Shown in pieces: positions 43,698 through 52,150 of a stretch of DNA of 64,000 nucleotides; within the stretch, counting starts at the first letter, position 1; the number at the start of each line of letters is the position of its first letter. This DNA comes from Anthopleura xanthogrammica. Taxonomy: Eukaryota; Cnidaria; Anthozoa; Actiniaria; Actiniidae. The position numbers and the translations under genes are program-made. Under the pieces are notes generated by a model. It was not told the DNA's origin and searched no databases. It saw only the letters and a program-made list of their open reading frames with translations. The stretch spans positions 10,181,755 through 10,245,754 of the forward strand of contig OZ025217.1 of the NCBI GenBank assembly GCA_964019055.1, read 5' to 3'.

Positions 43698-43728
43698 GTG
43701 CTCGTATGGAGCCTCTCCATACGAGCAC
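43698..43728. other. Perfect 14-bp stem hairpin
   Basis: GTGCTCGTATGGAG, a three-base CCT loop, and the exact complement CTCCATACGAGCAC. It lies about 75 bp 3' of the secreted protein gene and 35 bp after its AATAAA. Origin could be a templated fold-back mutation or a functional 3'-end structure. Confidence 0.9.
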
Positions 43729-43911
43729 AGAATAGGCCATTTGCAGGACATAATGACTTGACTCTTACTGGATGGCAAAATAATTCCGACTACCTTTATT
43801 TAAAGAACTTTTGCTGGGTTAATAATGTCATATATCCAACTCAGATACTTATAAGATGTGCCTATGACACATCTGACAATATTCTTAACATAGAGAATTG
43901 AATTGAGAAAC

Positions 43912-44037
<126 letters not shown>

Positions 44038-44642
44038 TGCGAACTTACCTTATTTCTTTCTTTTTCTCTTTTCCTTTCTCAGGCTGAGCTGAAAAGGAAT
44101 TTTGTTCACAGGTCAAACTACTGCGCCAGGAACTGTTAATACCAAAAGTTAGAATAGGCTATAAAGTAACTACAAATAGATTTGAAAACTGTGGGATAAG
44201 TACTGGTTATCGAAAGAGTAGAAGGGAAAAACGGTCCCATTTTCCAGCTTCAATTTTGAAAAAAAACAACGTCCCATTGGTTAGAAATGCTAATTTCCCT
44301 TTGGCCCTGTGTCCTTAAACCCGGCACGGTCCAAGTGATGAACCTTGGAGAAATCCCATCCATGCTGGCAATTATCTAAGTTACTATAAACCTTCGAAAA
44401 TAAACCTCCCCACTCTCGGGAAACAGGAATATAATTTCTCCTATTCCCAACCCTCCCCCCATCTACCCAAAAGATATGTCTACTCAAAACCAGCACCCTT
44501 TTAATGTTTGAATATATCTTTGCACTGCACACTGTAACAAGCAGCACAACTTTGGAGCAGCTGACATTTTGTTTATTTTAAACTACCAGTGTTTAAGCAA
44601 TAAAAATAAGTTACTTTGAATTGTATGATCCTAGTTTGGAAA

Positions 44643-44840
<198 letters not shown>

Positions 44841-44856
44841 ATACCCCTCAACAAAA

Positions 44857-45015
44857 TCATGGGACATGGCACCCTGGAAATCCTGGAGAAAAACCCTCAT
44901 GGCAATGGAGAGAACAACACATAAACAAACTCAACTCACATATTATCTAACCCGAGCCGGGGCTCCAACCCGGACCACAGCGGTGAGAGGCGAGCAGTAA
45001 ACCACTACGCCACCA
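44857..45015 (-). mobile_element. tRNA-derived SINE, well preserved
   Basis: On the minus strand: A box TGGCGTAGTGG, then CTGCTCGCCTCTCACCGCTG, a B-box-like GGGTTGGAGCCCC, and body GTTTGTTTATGTGTTGTTCT with GAGGGTTTTTCTCCAGG. It ends against the (GT)n array. Confidence 0.8.
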
Positions 45016-45164
45016 ACGCTATCCATAAATACCGTCACCCATCCAGCTGAGTGTCAACTAATCGCGCAAAGCATTGCAGCCTTTCACTCTTTGTTTTTAA
45101 AAACTTTTTTCGAGTGGTTTTTAGATAAAAATAAAAAAACCAAATGAAATATCACTCTGATTAC

Positions 45165-45372
45165 AAAGATTGTACGGGATTTGAACATCTTTAAAATTTG
45201 TACAAAAGATGCTTGTATTTCATTGTTGTTGAACAAAAGTTTCAGTCAGGTCATAATTTCAACATCCGTTATTGTTGTGTATGGTATGACCCGACTCGTT
45301 GTTAATAGCAACAATAAAATACAACCATCTTTTGTTCAGATTCTAAAGATTTTCAAATTCCGTACAATCTTT
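45165..45372. repeat. 208-bp inverted repeat (MITE-like)
   Basis: Ends AAAGATTGTACGGGATTTGAA and TTCAAATTCCGTACAATCTTT are inverted. Confidence 0.75.
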
Positions 45373-46110
45373 AATCTCGCCTATTGTTTTTAAAACGCAC
45401 GGAGTCGAAATTAGTGATAAAGCAAAAAGGTCTAATACTATTTAAGAGTGATTGTGACTATGCATTTGCAATATTTATGTGATGAACATTCAACCACCAA
45501 CAATGCCTATGGACCTTTATCACAAGGCGGTCATGTTTATTCCCTCGAGAGCAAAAACCTTTGTTTGGAACGTTATGAAGCGCCTCAAAGCAAGGGCAAG
45601 GGGACCCAAGGGAATCTAAACCCATTGTTTCAACCAATATGGCCGCTGTGTGACAAAAGCCCATTGGTCTCAGATCGACCATTTCAGATCTCCCAAAATC
45701 AACGTTAATCGAAATAGGTTTATCTATTCGAGACTGGAGCAGTTATCGTAATTGTTGCCAGCACTGAAGTCTTGAGAGTCAAGAGTCACTTACTAGGAAA
45801 CTCTATCCGCAGTCTATCAGGTTAGGTTTTGTCTAGATTTGAAACAAGAAAAGTGATCCTTCTGTGCTTTTGGTAGACGAAGTGCTACACAATCTTATTA
45901 ATCCTAATAAGAATTTTAAGATTACGATAACAAGGTAACTCCTTTAGGGCGTTATATTATCAGCGTATCTTCGCTCAATTAGTTTTTTTTTTTTTTGGAT
46001 TCACTCAATTAGTTTTTAGCCGTTACTATCATTATTACCATGATTATCTTTTAGTGTATTTTATCAGTCAGATATATAATAACGTTTTTAAAAATATATA
46101 TTTAACGTAT
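45373..46110. other. Intergenic, no gene identified
   Basis: Short open frames without motifs; nothing supported. Confidence 0.4.
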
Positions 46111-46119
46111 TTCATTTTC

Positions 46120-46287
46120 TATTATTATTATTATTATTATCATCATTATTGTTTTTTTTAATTGTTGTTGTTATCGTTATTGTTATTATTAATATCATTA
46201 TTATTATTATTTTTATATCATTATTATTAATTTTCTTATTGTTGTTGCTATCGTTATTGTTATTAATAATATCATTATTATCATTTA

Positions 46288-46339
<52 letters not shown>

Positions 46340-46340
46340 T
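46120..46340. repeat. (ATT)n tract with interruptions
   Basis: ATT/ATC/GTT triplets ending in a clean (ATT) run at about 46287-46336. Confidence 0.93.
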
Positions 46341-46359
46341 TCTATATATGTCATAAGAA

Positions 46360-46473
46360 TCGTGGGTAGTGTACCGCTAGTGTACATGTACTCGCCTCAC
46401 CTCTAGGCTCTTGGGTTTTATTTCTAGCCTGGAGCTAGAGTTTGTTAGGTCTCTCCTGTGATTGGGTTTCCGG
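46360..46473 (+). mobile_element. SINE fragment merging into the 54-bp minisatellite
   Basis: gtgggtagtgtaccgctag, tactcgcctcacctctaggc and gctagagtttgttaggtctc match the SINE copy at 28650. The first minisatellite unit begins directly after the ctctcctgtgattgggtttc segment. Confidence 0.65.
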
Positions 46474-47187
46474 TTTTACCCATTATATATTTGTTTAACC
46501 AAACAGTAGGTCTGTGAGGTATTCCTGTTTTACCCATTATATATTTGTTTAACCAAACAGTAGGTCTGTGAGGTATTCCTGTTTTACCTGTTATATATTT
46601 GTTTAACCAAACAGTAGGTCTGTGAGGTATTCCTGTTTTACCCATTATATATTTGTTTAACCAAACAGTAGGTCTGTGAGGTATTCCTGTTTTACCCATT
46701 ATATATTTGTTTAACCAAACAGTAGGTCTGTGAGGTATTCCTGTTTTACCCATTATATATTTGTTTAACCAAACAGTAGGTCTGTGAGGTATTCCTGTTT
46801 TACCCATTATATATTTGTTTAACCAAACAGTAGGTCTGTGAGGTATTCCTGTTTTACCCGTTATATATTTGTTTAACCAAACAGTATGTCTGTGAGGTAT
46901 TCCTGTTTTACCTGTTATATATTTGTTTAACCAAACAGTAGGTCTGTGAGGTATTCCTGTTTTACCCATTATATATTTGTTTAACCAAACAGTAGGTCTG
47001 TGAGGTATTCCTGTTTTACCTGTTATATATTTGTTTAACCAAACAGTAGGTCTGTGAGGTATTCCTGTTTTACCCATTATATATTTGTTTAACCAAACAG
47101 TAGGTCTGTGAGGTATTCCTGTTTTACCCATTATATATTTGTTTAACCAAACAGTAGGTCTGTGAGGTATTCCTGTTTTACCCGTTA
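46474..47187. repeat. 54-bp minisatellite, left block (~13-14 units)
   Basis: The unit runs ttttaccc-att-atatatttg through accaaacagtaggtctgtg and aggtattcctg, exactly 54 bp (18 codons). The minus-strand frame therefore stays open as an 18-residue repeat (GKTGIPHRPTVWLNKYIM or ..YIT). There is no start context or conserved flank, so coding is doubtful. Units differ mainly at one site, CCCATT/CCCGTT/CCTGTT. The array was split by the palindromic element at 47194. Confidence 0.95.
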
Positions 47188-47193
47188 TATATT
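47188..47193. other. Target-site duplication, left (TATATT)
   Basis: The minisatellite sequence GTTATATATT stops here. The right flank restarts with TATATTTGTTT, and removing one TATATT restores a perfect minisatellite unit. Confidence 0.92.
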
Positions 47194-47213
47194 AGTAGTG
47201 AGCCCCCCCCCCG

Positions 47214-47535
47214 TATGGCGCACTTCCGAGGGGAGGGGTGGTCTAAATTCCTGAATACCCTCTTGAGAATGTAGGGGGAGGGGTGGGTTAAAATTCCTGA
47301 ATACCCCCTTGAGAATGTAGGGGGAGGGGTGGGTTAAAATTCCAAAGTGTCCCCTAAAGAATGTTACCAAATTCCCGCACTTGCGAGGGGAGGGGTGGTC
47401 TAAATTCCTGATTACCCCTTGAGAATGTAGGGGGAGGGGTGGATTAAAATTCCTGAATACCCCCTTGGGAATGTAGGGGGAGGGGAGGTCTAAATTCCTG
47501 AATACCCCCTTGAGAATGTAGGGAGAGGGATGGTC
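47214..47535 (+). repeat. G-rich subterminal tandem repeats of the left terminus
   Basis: About six units of TTGAGAATGTAGGGGGAGGGG followed by TGGGTTAAAATTCCTGAATACC. Each has runs of G5, G4 and G3, giving G-quadruplex potential on the plus strand. The mirror copy is at about 51830-52150. Confidence 0.88.
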
Positions 47536-47757
47536 TTGAAGAGGAGAAAAACTTTAGAGGATGAAAGGAATGTAGGATAGAGGTCAAAGTACGAAAAGAG
47601 TGAATTCCAAACATTCTCGTGGGAAGAAAAAATATTTTGAAATATTATGTGAGCTCATTAGAATAGTTAAAGACAAATAAAATAAATTACGATACGACAG
47701 TTCGATTAGTCCCAGTTGCACTCCGATAGTTCAGAGTAAAGACAAAAATTAGCGAAC

Positions 47758-48276
47758 ATGTCTTCTGGAAAAGCAATAAACCTAGGAGTCCGAGGATACG
47801 TTATTTTCGTGAAGGAGTTTCGAAATGAGAAGAAAATATATTTTCGCAAGCAAAAGAAAGATGTATCAAGTGGCAAAATTGTTCTTACCAATTCAGGAAT
47901 GTCTTTGACGTTGGACGAATGGACAACACTAAAGTCGGCAATTAGAGCAATAGATATGGAACTGCAGAAGGTAACCAGTCCCATGGAAGAGTCACCGGAG
48001 TCGGTGTCCCAAGACGAGTCACAATTCTTAACTCAGTCTCAGAATACCAATGTTCACCAGAAGCCTCCATTTTCCGGATCATTTCAAATCCTTCAGCACA
48101 ATGGCAATGCGCAAAATTACGAGGAACAGGAAAAAGACTATTTACCTAGAACTTTCACCACTTCTGAATTAAACTCTATTTTTGAAGCTCTCGGTCCGGA
48201 AATGGAACTGACAGGGGAACAGCAAGGATTGGCTGTGCAGCACCAGGTACCCAGCTGGGGATCTGAAATGTACTGA
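47758..48276 (+). CDS. PC4-like ssDNA-binding/coactivator protein (left copy)
   Basis: 172 residues, single exon, ATG start. Residues about 8-70 fit the PC4 (transcriptional coactivator p15) fold: RGYVIFVKEFRNEKKIYFRK gives the first beta strands, then GMSLTLDEWTTLKSAIRAID aligns with the PC4 G-I-S-L-..-W-..-L-K helix. The C-terminal 100 residues are Ser/Glu/Gln-rich with no recognised domain. PC4 proteins bind single-stranded or melted DNA and aid transcription or replication. In this element it could coat displaced single strands or drive its genes; that is inference. It points inward from the terminus and converges on the zinc-finger gene. An AATAAA-type signal is near 48300. Confidence 0.8.
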   Translation: MSSGKAINLGVRGYVIFVKEFRNEKKIYFRKQKKDVSSGKIVLTNSGMSLTLDEWTTLKSAIRAIDMELQKVTSPMEESPESVSQDESQFLTQSQNTNVHQKPPFSGSFQILQHNGNAQNYEEQEKDYLPRTFTTSELNSIFEALGPEMELTGEQQGLAVQHQVPSWGSEMY

Positions 48277-48487
48277 TATGTACCGATATTCAAAAACACA
48301 GAAAGCATAAAATAAAATAAAATTTCGTTTCTGTAATACTATAGCTTTTATTAAAAAGTAAAATAAAGTAATGAGATTGTTACAATGCAAATGTTTGGTC
48401 TCTTAGTAATCAATGTACATGTTCGATATAAATTCTAGCTAGCTCCAACAGGGCATATTGTGTTGACAGGCACCATTATTTGCACTT

Positions 48488-48514
48488 AAGCCGGTTATTA
48501 TCCCGGCTTAATAA
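48488..48514. terminator. Hairpin between the convergent genes (left arm)
   Basis: TTAAGCCGG, an 8-base loop (TTATTATC) and CCGGCTTAA: a perfect 9-bp stem in the 286-bp gap between the two stop codons. A role in ending transcription is inferred; the mirror copy is near 50850-50880. Confidence 0.5.
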
Positions 48515-48562
48515 GTCCACTACAGTTTGTCTGTGATAACTATTATTCCTTGGTGTAGATTT

Positions 48563-49183
48563 TTATTCCATGTCTTCTGCTGTATCTTGTGTTTGTAACT
48601 CTTGGACAGCGAATAAATTGTTCAAGAGAAATTTACGATGATCAATAGCAACCTGGGTTGCTTCCATCCAGTCGTAATCCTCCTTGTCTAGTAAATCTTG
48701 TCGGGTTCTCATTATTTTACGAAAATAAGGATCTTTTTTAAACGCGTGAATCCATTTTAATTTTTCAAACAATACGTTTCTCAGTTCATTCCTAAATATG
48801 GATATCATCTTATTGTACGCATGCACTTCTGCCCATTCTTTAGATTCGCCTCTTTCCATGTATTCGTTTTCTAGAGCTTCTAGTTCCGTTTCGTGACGAT
48901 CCACGGCTTCGTTTATCAACGGTGACCAGCAGTCATCTGAAGGCTGGTTTTCATCATCATCATCCTCATCATCTTCAGTATCATTTGACTCTGATTCACT
49001 CGTGTCTAGATCTTCCTCGACACTACTTGCAATTTCATCTTCGCTTGAAGTTTCTTCGTCGTATCTTGAATCGTTTTCTTCGACAGCGTTCATTTTGCAA
49101 ATTTGATCGTCTAAATGACGTCTTAGATTATAACCTCTGGAAAAGGTTTTGCCACAGTAATAGCACTGCTTAGATGACGACAT
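48563..49183 (-). CDS. Acidic C2HC zinc-finger protein (left copy)
   Basis: 206 residues from ATG 49183 (MSSSKQCYYCGKTF). The frame is open further upstream to 49279, but only from a GTG, so the internal ATG is preferred. A single zinc finger, C-x2-C-x12-H-x5-C, spans about residues 7-29 (CYYC..H..C). An Asp/Glu/Ser-rich stretch follows at about 38-85. The C-terminal half is a helical domain with conserved-looking aromatics (WAEVHAYNKMISIFRNELRN, KWIHAFKKDPYFRKIM, DWMEATQVAIDHRKFLL). I do not recognise a named family for it. It is likely a nuclear DNA- or protein-binding factor. The stop codon overlaps an AATAAA. Confidence 0.72.
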   Translation of the reverse strand: MSSSKQCYYCGKTFSRGYNLRRHLDDQICKMNAVEENDSRYDEETSSEDEIASSVEEDLDTSESESNDTEDDEDDDDENQPSDDCWSPLINEAVDRHETELEALENEYMERGESKEWAEVHAYNKMISIFRNELRNVLFEKLKWIHAFKKDPYFRKIMRTRQDLLDKEDYDWMEATQVAIDHRKFLLNNLFAVQELQTQDTAEDME

Positions 49184-49349
49184 GTGTCTCTTGTACTGAA
49201 TGTTAAGTGAAATGATCTTCCTGGAAAGCTCCCCGCAATTTATGTCCTTCCTTCCTTCCTTCCTTTTAAAACTTCTCACAGACTCGTGCTCTGCTCCTGA
49301 CCTGCTGATAACTGCTCCCTGGTAGTGCTCCTCACTTGCTCCTCACTGC

Positions 49350-49547
49350 TCACTGCTCCCCGGTAGTGCTCCTCACTTGCTCCTCACTGCTCCCTGGTAG
49401 TGCTCCTTTGCTCGGCACATAAAGGTCCACCATGCGTAGACTATCGGACCAAATGCATGAACAAGTCCAGAAATTACCCTTACAATATGGACATGAAGCA
49501 TTATATTCAGGACAAATCATACAGCGAGGAGCTACAGCGAGGTATTT
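49350..49547 (-). other. Cys-rich open frame at the arm/centre boundary (possible gene remnant)
   Basis: Minus-strand frame between stops, about 65 codons. It includes CMICPEYNASCPYCKGNF and WTCSCIW, six Cys in about 25 residues, like a zinc ribbon. The only ATGs are late, so it is probably a truncated gene or part of a spliced one. It crosses from the unique centre into the left arm. Confidence 0.4.
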
Positions 49548-49952
49548 CTACAGTATGAGCACATTCAGAATACTTTCTTCTGCAACGATTAAAACTGCTC
49601 ACAGACTAGTGTTCTGCTCCTGCCTGTTCCCCACTGCTCGCCGGTAGTGCTCCTTTGCCCGGCAAAGTGCTCTTAACTGCTGCTGTATTGGATAAAATAT
49701 GACCTTAATGGGAATCGAACCCATAACCTTCTGATCTGGAGTCAGACGTGATAACCATTACACCACAAGGTCTCTCATGAATTTTTATGGTTAAGATTTA
49801 TAATTATGTTTTTAGTTATATCAACTTCTAAATAATTCTAATTCGATCTTTTGGGGCCCTTGTAGTTGTAACCCTACTTTATCACGCCCTGATATGACCT
49901 AAATAAAGCCTCCTTGATCTGATAGATTTTTGAAATATGTTTGCATTATTTA
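49421..49952. other. Unique centre of the palindrome
   Basis: About 530 bp present only once. It holds a diverged third copy of the zinc-finger gene's upstream region (49588..49668, from aaaactgctcacagact to ggtagtgctcctttgc, in left-arm orientation), the tRNA-Trp gene, and about 180 bp of AT-rich DNA to the right arm. Confidence 0.8.
49700..49772 (-). tRNA. tRNA-Trp (anticodon CCA)
   Basis: The minus strand folds as a complete cloverleaf. Acceptor stem GACCTTG pairs with TAAGGTC (one G-T pair), with discriminator A. D stem is GTG/CAC, and anticodon stem TCTGA/TCAGA has loop CTCCAGA (anticodon CCA). T stem is ATGGG/CCCAT with loop TTCGATT. The A-box region GTGGTGTAATGG and B-box GGTTCGATTCC are intact, so pol III transcription is plausible. 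No intron. It lies in the unique centre of the palindromic element, which is unexpected for a transposon. Confidence 0.93.
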
Positions 49953-50181
49953 TTTGCTGAGCAAAGGAGCACTACCAGTGAGCAGTGAGGAGCAAGTGAG
50001 AAGCACTACCAGGGAGCAGTGAGGAGCAAGTGAGGAGCACTACCAGGGAGCAGTTATCAGCAGGTCAGGAGCAGAGCACGAGTCTGTGAGAAGTTTTAAA
50101 AGGAAGGAAGGAAGGAAGGACATAAATTGCGGGGAGCTTTCCAGGAAGATCATTTCACTTAACATTCAGTACAAGAGACAC

Positions 50182-50802
50182 ATGTCGTCATCTAAGCAGT
50201 GCTATTACTGTGGCAAAACCTTTTCCAGAGGTTATAATCTAAGACGTCATTTAGACGATCAAATTTGCAAAATGAACGCTGTCGAAGAAAACGATTCAAG
50301 ATACGACGAAGAAACTTCAAGCGAAGATGAAATTGCAAGTAGTGTCGAGGAAGATCTAGACACGAGTGAATCAGAGTCAAATGATACTGAAGATGATGAG
50401 GATGATGATGATGAAAACCAGCCTTCAGATGACTGCTGGTCACCGTTGATAAACGAAGCCGTGGATCGTCACGAAACGGAACTAGAAGCTCTAGAAAACG
50501 AATACATGGAAAGAGGCGAATCTAAAGAATGGGCAGAAGTGCATGCGTACAATAAGATGATATCCATATTTAGGAATGAACTGAGAAACGTATTGTTTGA
50601 AAAATTAAAATGGATTCACGCGTTTAAAAAAGATCCTTATTTTCGTAAAATAATGAGAACCCGACAAGATTTACTAGACAAGGAGGATTACGACTGGATG
50701 GAAGCAACCCAGGTTGCTATTGATCATCGTAAATTTCTCTTGAACAATTTATTCGCTGTCCAAGAGTTACAAACACAAGATACAGCAGAAGACATGGAAT
50801 AA
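50182..50802 (+). CDS. Acidic C2HC zinc-finger protein (right copy)
   Basis: The 206-residue product is identical to the left copy (48563..49183). Same preferred ATG (MSSSKQCYYC) and the same upstream minisatellite region, though that stretch is arranged differently here. Identity at protein and nearly at DNA level implies very recent duplication or ongoing gene conversion between arms. Confidence 0.72.
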   Translation: MSSSKQCYYCGKTFSRGYNLRRHLDDQICKMNAVEENDSRYDEETSSEDEIASSVEEDLDTSESESNDTEDDEDDDDENQPSDDCWSPLINEAVDRHETELEALENEYMERGESKEWAEVHAYNKMISIFRNELRNVLFEKLKWIHAFKKDPYFRKIMRTRQDLLDKEDYDWMEATQVAIDHRKFLLNNLFAVQELQTQDTAEDME

Positions 50803-51088
50803 AAATCTACACCAAGGAATAATAGTTATCACAGACAAACTGTAGTGGACTTATTAAGCCGGGATAATAACCGGCTTAAGTGCAAATAATGGTGCCTGTC
50901 AACACAATATGCCCTGTTGGAGCTAGCTAGAATTTATATCGAACATGTACATTGATTACTAAGAGACCAAACATTTGCATTGTAACAATCTCATTACTTT
51001 ATTTTACTTTTTAATAAAAGCTATAGTATTACAGAAACGAAATTTTATTTTATTTTATGCTTTCTGTGTTTTTGAATATCGGTACATA

Positions 51089-51607
51089 TCAGTACATTTC
51101 AGATCCCCAGCTGGGTACCTGGTGCTGCACAGCCAATCCTTGCTGTTCCCCTGTCAGTTCCATTTCCGGACCGAGAGCTTCAAAAATAGAGTTTAATTCA
51201 GAAGTGGTGAAAGTTCTAGGTAAATAGTCTTTTTCCTGTTCCTCGTAATTTTGCGCATTGCCATTGTGCTGAAGGATTTGAAATGATCCGGAAAATGGAG
51301 GCTTCTGGTGAACATTGGTATTCTGAGACTGAGTTAAGAATTGTGACTCGTCTTGGGACACCGACTCCGGTGACTCTTCCATGGGACTGGTTACCTTCTG
51401 CAGTTCCATATCTATTGCTCTAATTGCCGACTTTAGTGTTGTCCATTCGTCCAACGTCAAAGACATTCCTGAATTGGTAAGAACAGTTTTGCCACTTGAT
51501 ACATCTTTCTTTTGCTTGCGAAAATATATTTTCTTCTCATTTCGAAACTCCTTCACGAAAATAACGTATCCTCGGACTCCTAGGTTTATTGCTTTTCCAG
51601 AAGACAT
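51089..51607 (-). CDS. PC4-like ssDNA-binding/coactivator protein (right copy)
   Basis: 172 residues, differing from the left copy by one residue: Thr in place of Ile within the stretch SSGK-x-VLTNSGMSL. All PC4-like core positions (RGYV, GMSL, W, LK) are kept. It is transcribed inward from the right terminus and converges on the right zinc-finger copy. Confidence 0.8.
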   Translation of the reverse strand: MSSGKAINLGVRGYVIFVKEFRNEKKIYFRKQKKDVSSGKTVLTNSGMSLTLDEWTTLKSAIRAIDMELQKVTSPMEESPESVSQDESQFLTQSQNTNVHQKPPFSGSFQILQHNGNAQNYEEQEKDYLPRTFTTSELNSIFEALGPEMELTGEQQGLAVQHQVPSWGSEMY

Positions 51608-51829
51608 GTTCGCTAATTTTTGTCTTTACTCTGAACTATCGGAGTGCAACTGGGACTAATCGAACTGTCGTATCGTAATTTATTTTATTTGTCTTTAACT
51701 ATTCTAATGAGCTCACATAATATTTCAAAATATTTTTTCTTCCCACGAGAATGTTTGGAATTCACTCTTTTCGTACTTTGACCTCTATCCTACATTCCTT
51801 TCATCCTCTAAAGTATTTCTCCTCTTCAA

Positions 51830-52150
51830 GACCATCCCTCTCCCTACATTCTCAAGGGGGTATTCAGGAATTTAGACCTCCCCTCCCCCTACATTCCCAA
51901 GGGGGTATTCAGGAATTTTAATCCACCCCTCCCCCTACATTCTCAAGGGGTAATCAGGAATTTAGACCACCCCTCCCCTCGCAAGTGCGGGAATTTGGTA
52001 ACATTCTTTAGGGGACACTTTGGAATTTTAACCCACCCCTCCCCCTACATTCTCAAGGGGGTATTCAGGAATTTTAACTCACCCCTCCCCCTACATTCTC
52101 AAGAGGGTATTCAGGAATTTAGACCACCCCTCCCCTCGGAAGTGCGCCAT
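51830..52150 (-). repeat. G-rich subterminal tandem repeats of the right terminus
   Basis: Mirror of 47214-47535; C-rich on the plus strand (cccctccccctacattctca). Small differences from the left block, such as gggtgggttaa against gggtgagttaa. Confidence 0.88.

Larger units (their letters stand above)
47194..49420 (+). repeat. Left arm (long terminal inverted repeat) of the palindromic element
   Basis: It contains the PC4-like gene (+), the zinc-finger gene (-) and, at its inner edge, a minisatellite-like stretch (tgctcctcacttgctcctca) upstream of the zinc-finger gene. It differs from the right arm by a handful of substitutions, a C10/G9 homopolymer difference and a rearranged inner minisatellite. 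Confidence 0.93.

Noticed and set aside
46445..47131. 228- and 309-residue proteins of 18-residue repeats (second at 52166-53095)
   Set aside because: They arise from a 54-bp noncoding minisatellite whose period is divisible by three; no start, signal or conserved flank.
47706..47984. Antisense 92-residue frame over the PC4-like gene (and its copy at 51381-51659)
   Set aside because: It overlaps the better supported PC4-like frame on the opposite strand and has no motifs.
48922..49173. His/Leu-rich frame opposite the zinc-finger gene (and its copy at 50192-50443)
   Set aside because: It is the antisense of the acidic tract; the HHHHPHH string mirrors the Asp-rich codons.
49432..49647. 71-residue plus-strand frame in the palindrome centre
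   Set aside because: No motif. The opposite strand shows the more structured Cys-rich pattern, and the frame ends in the duplicated promoter-like repeat.
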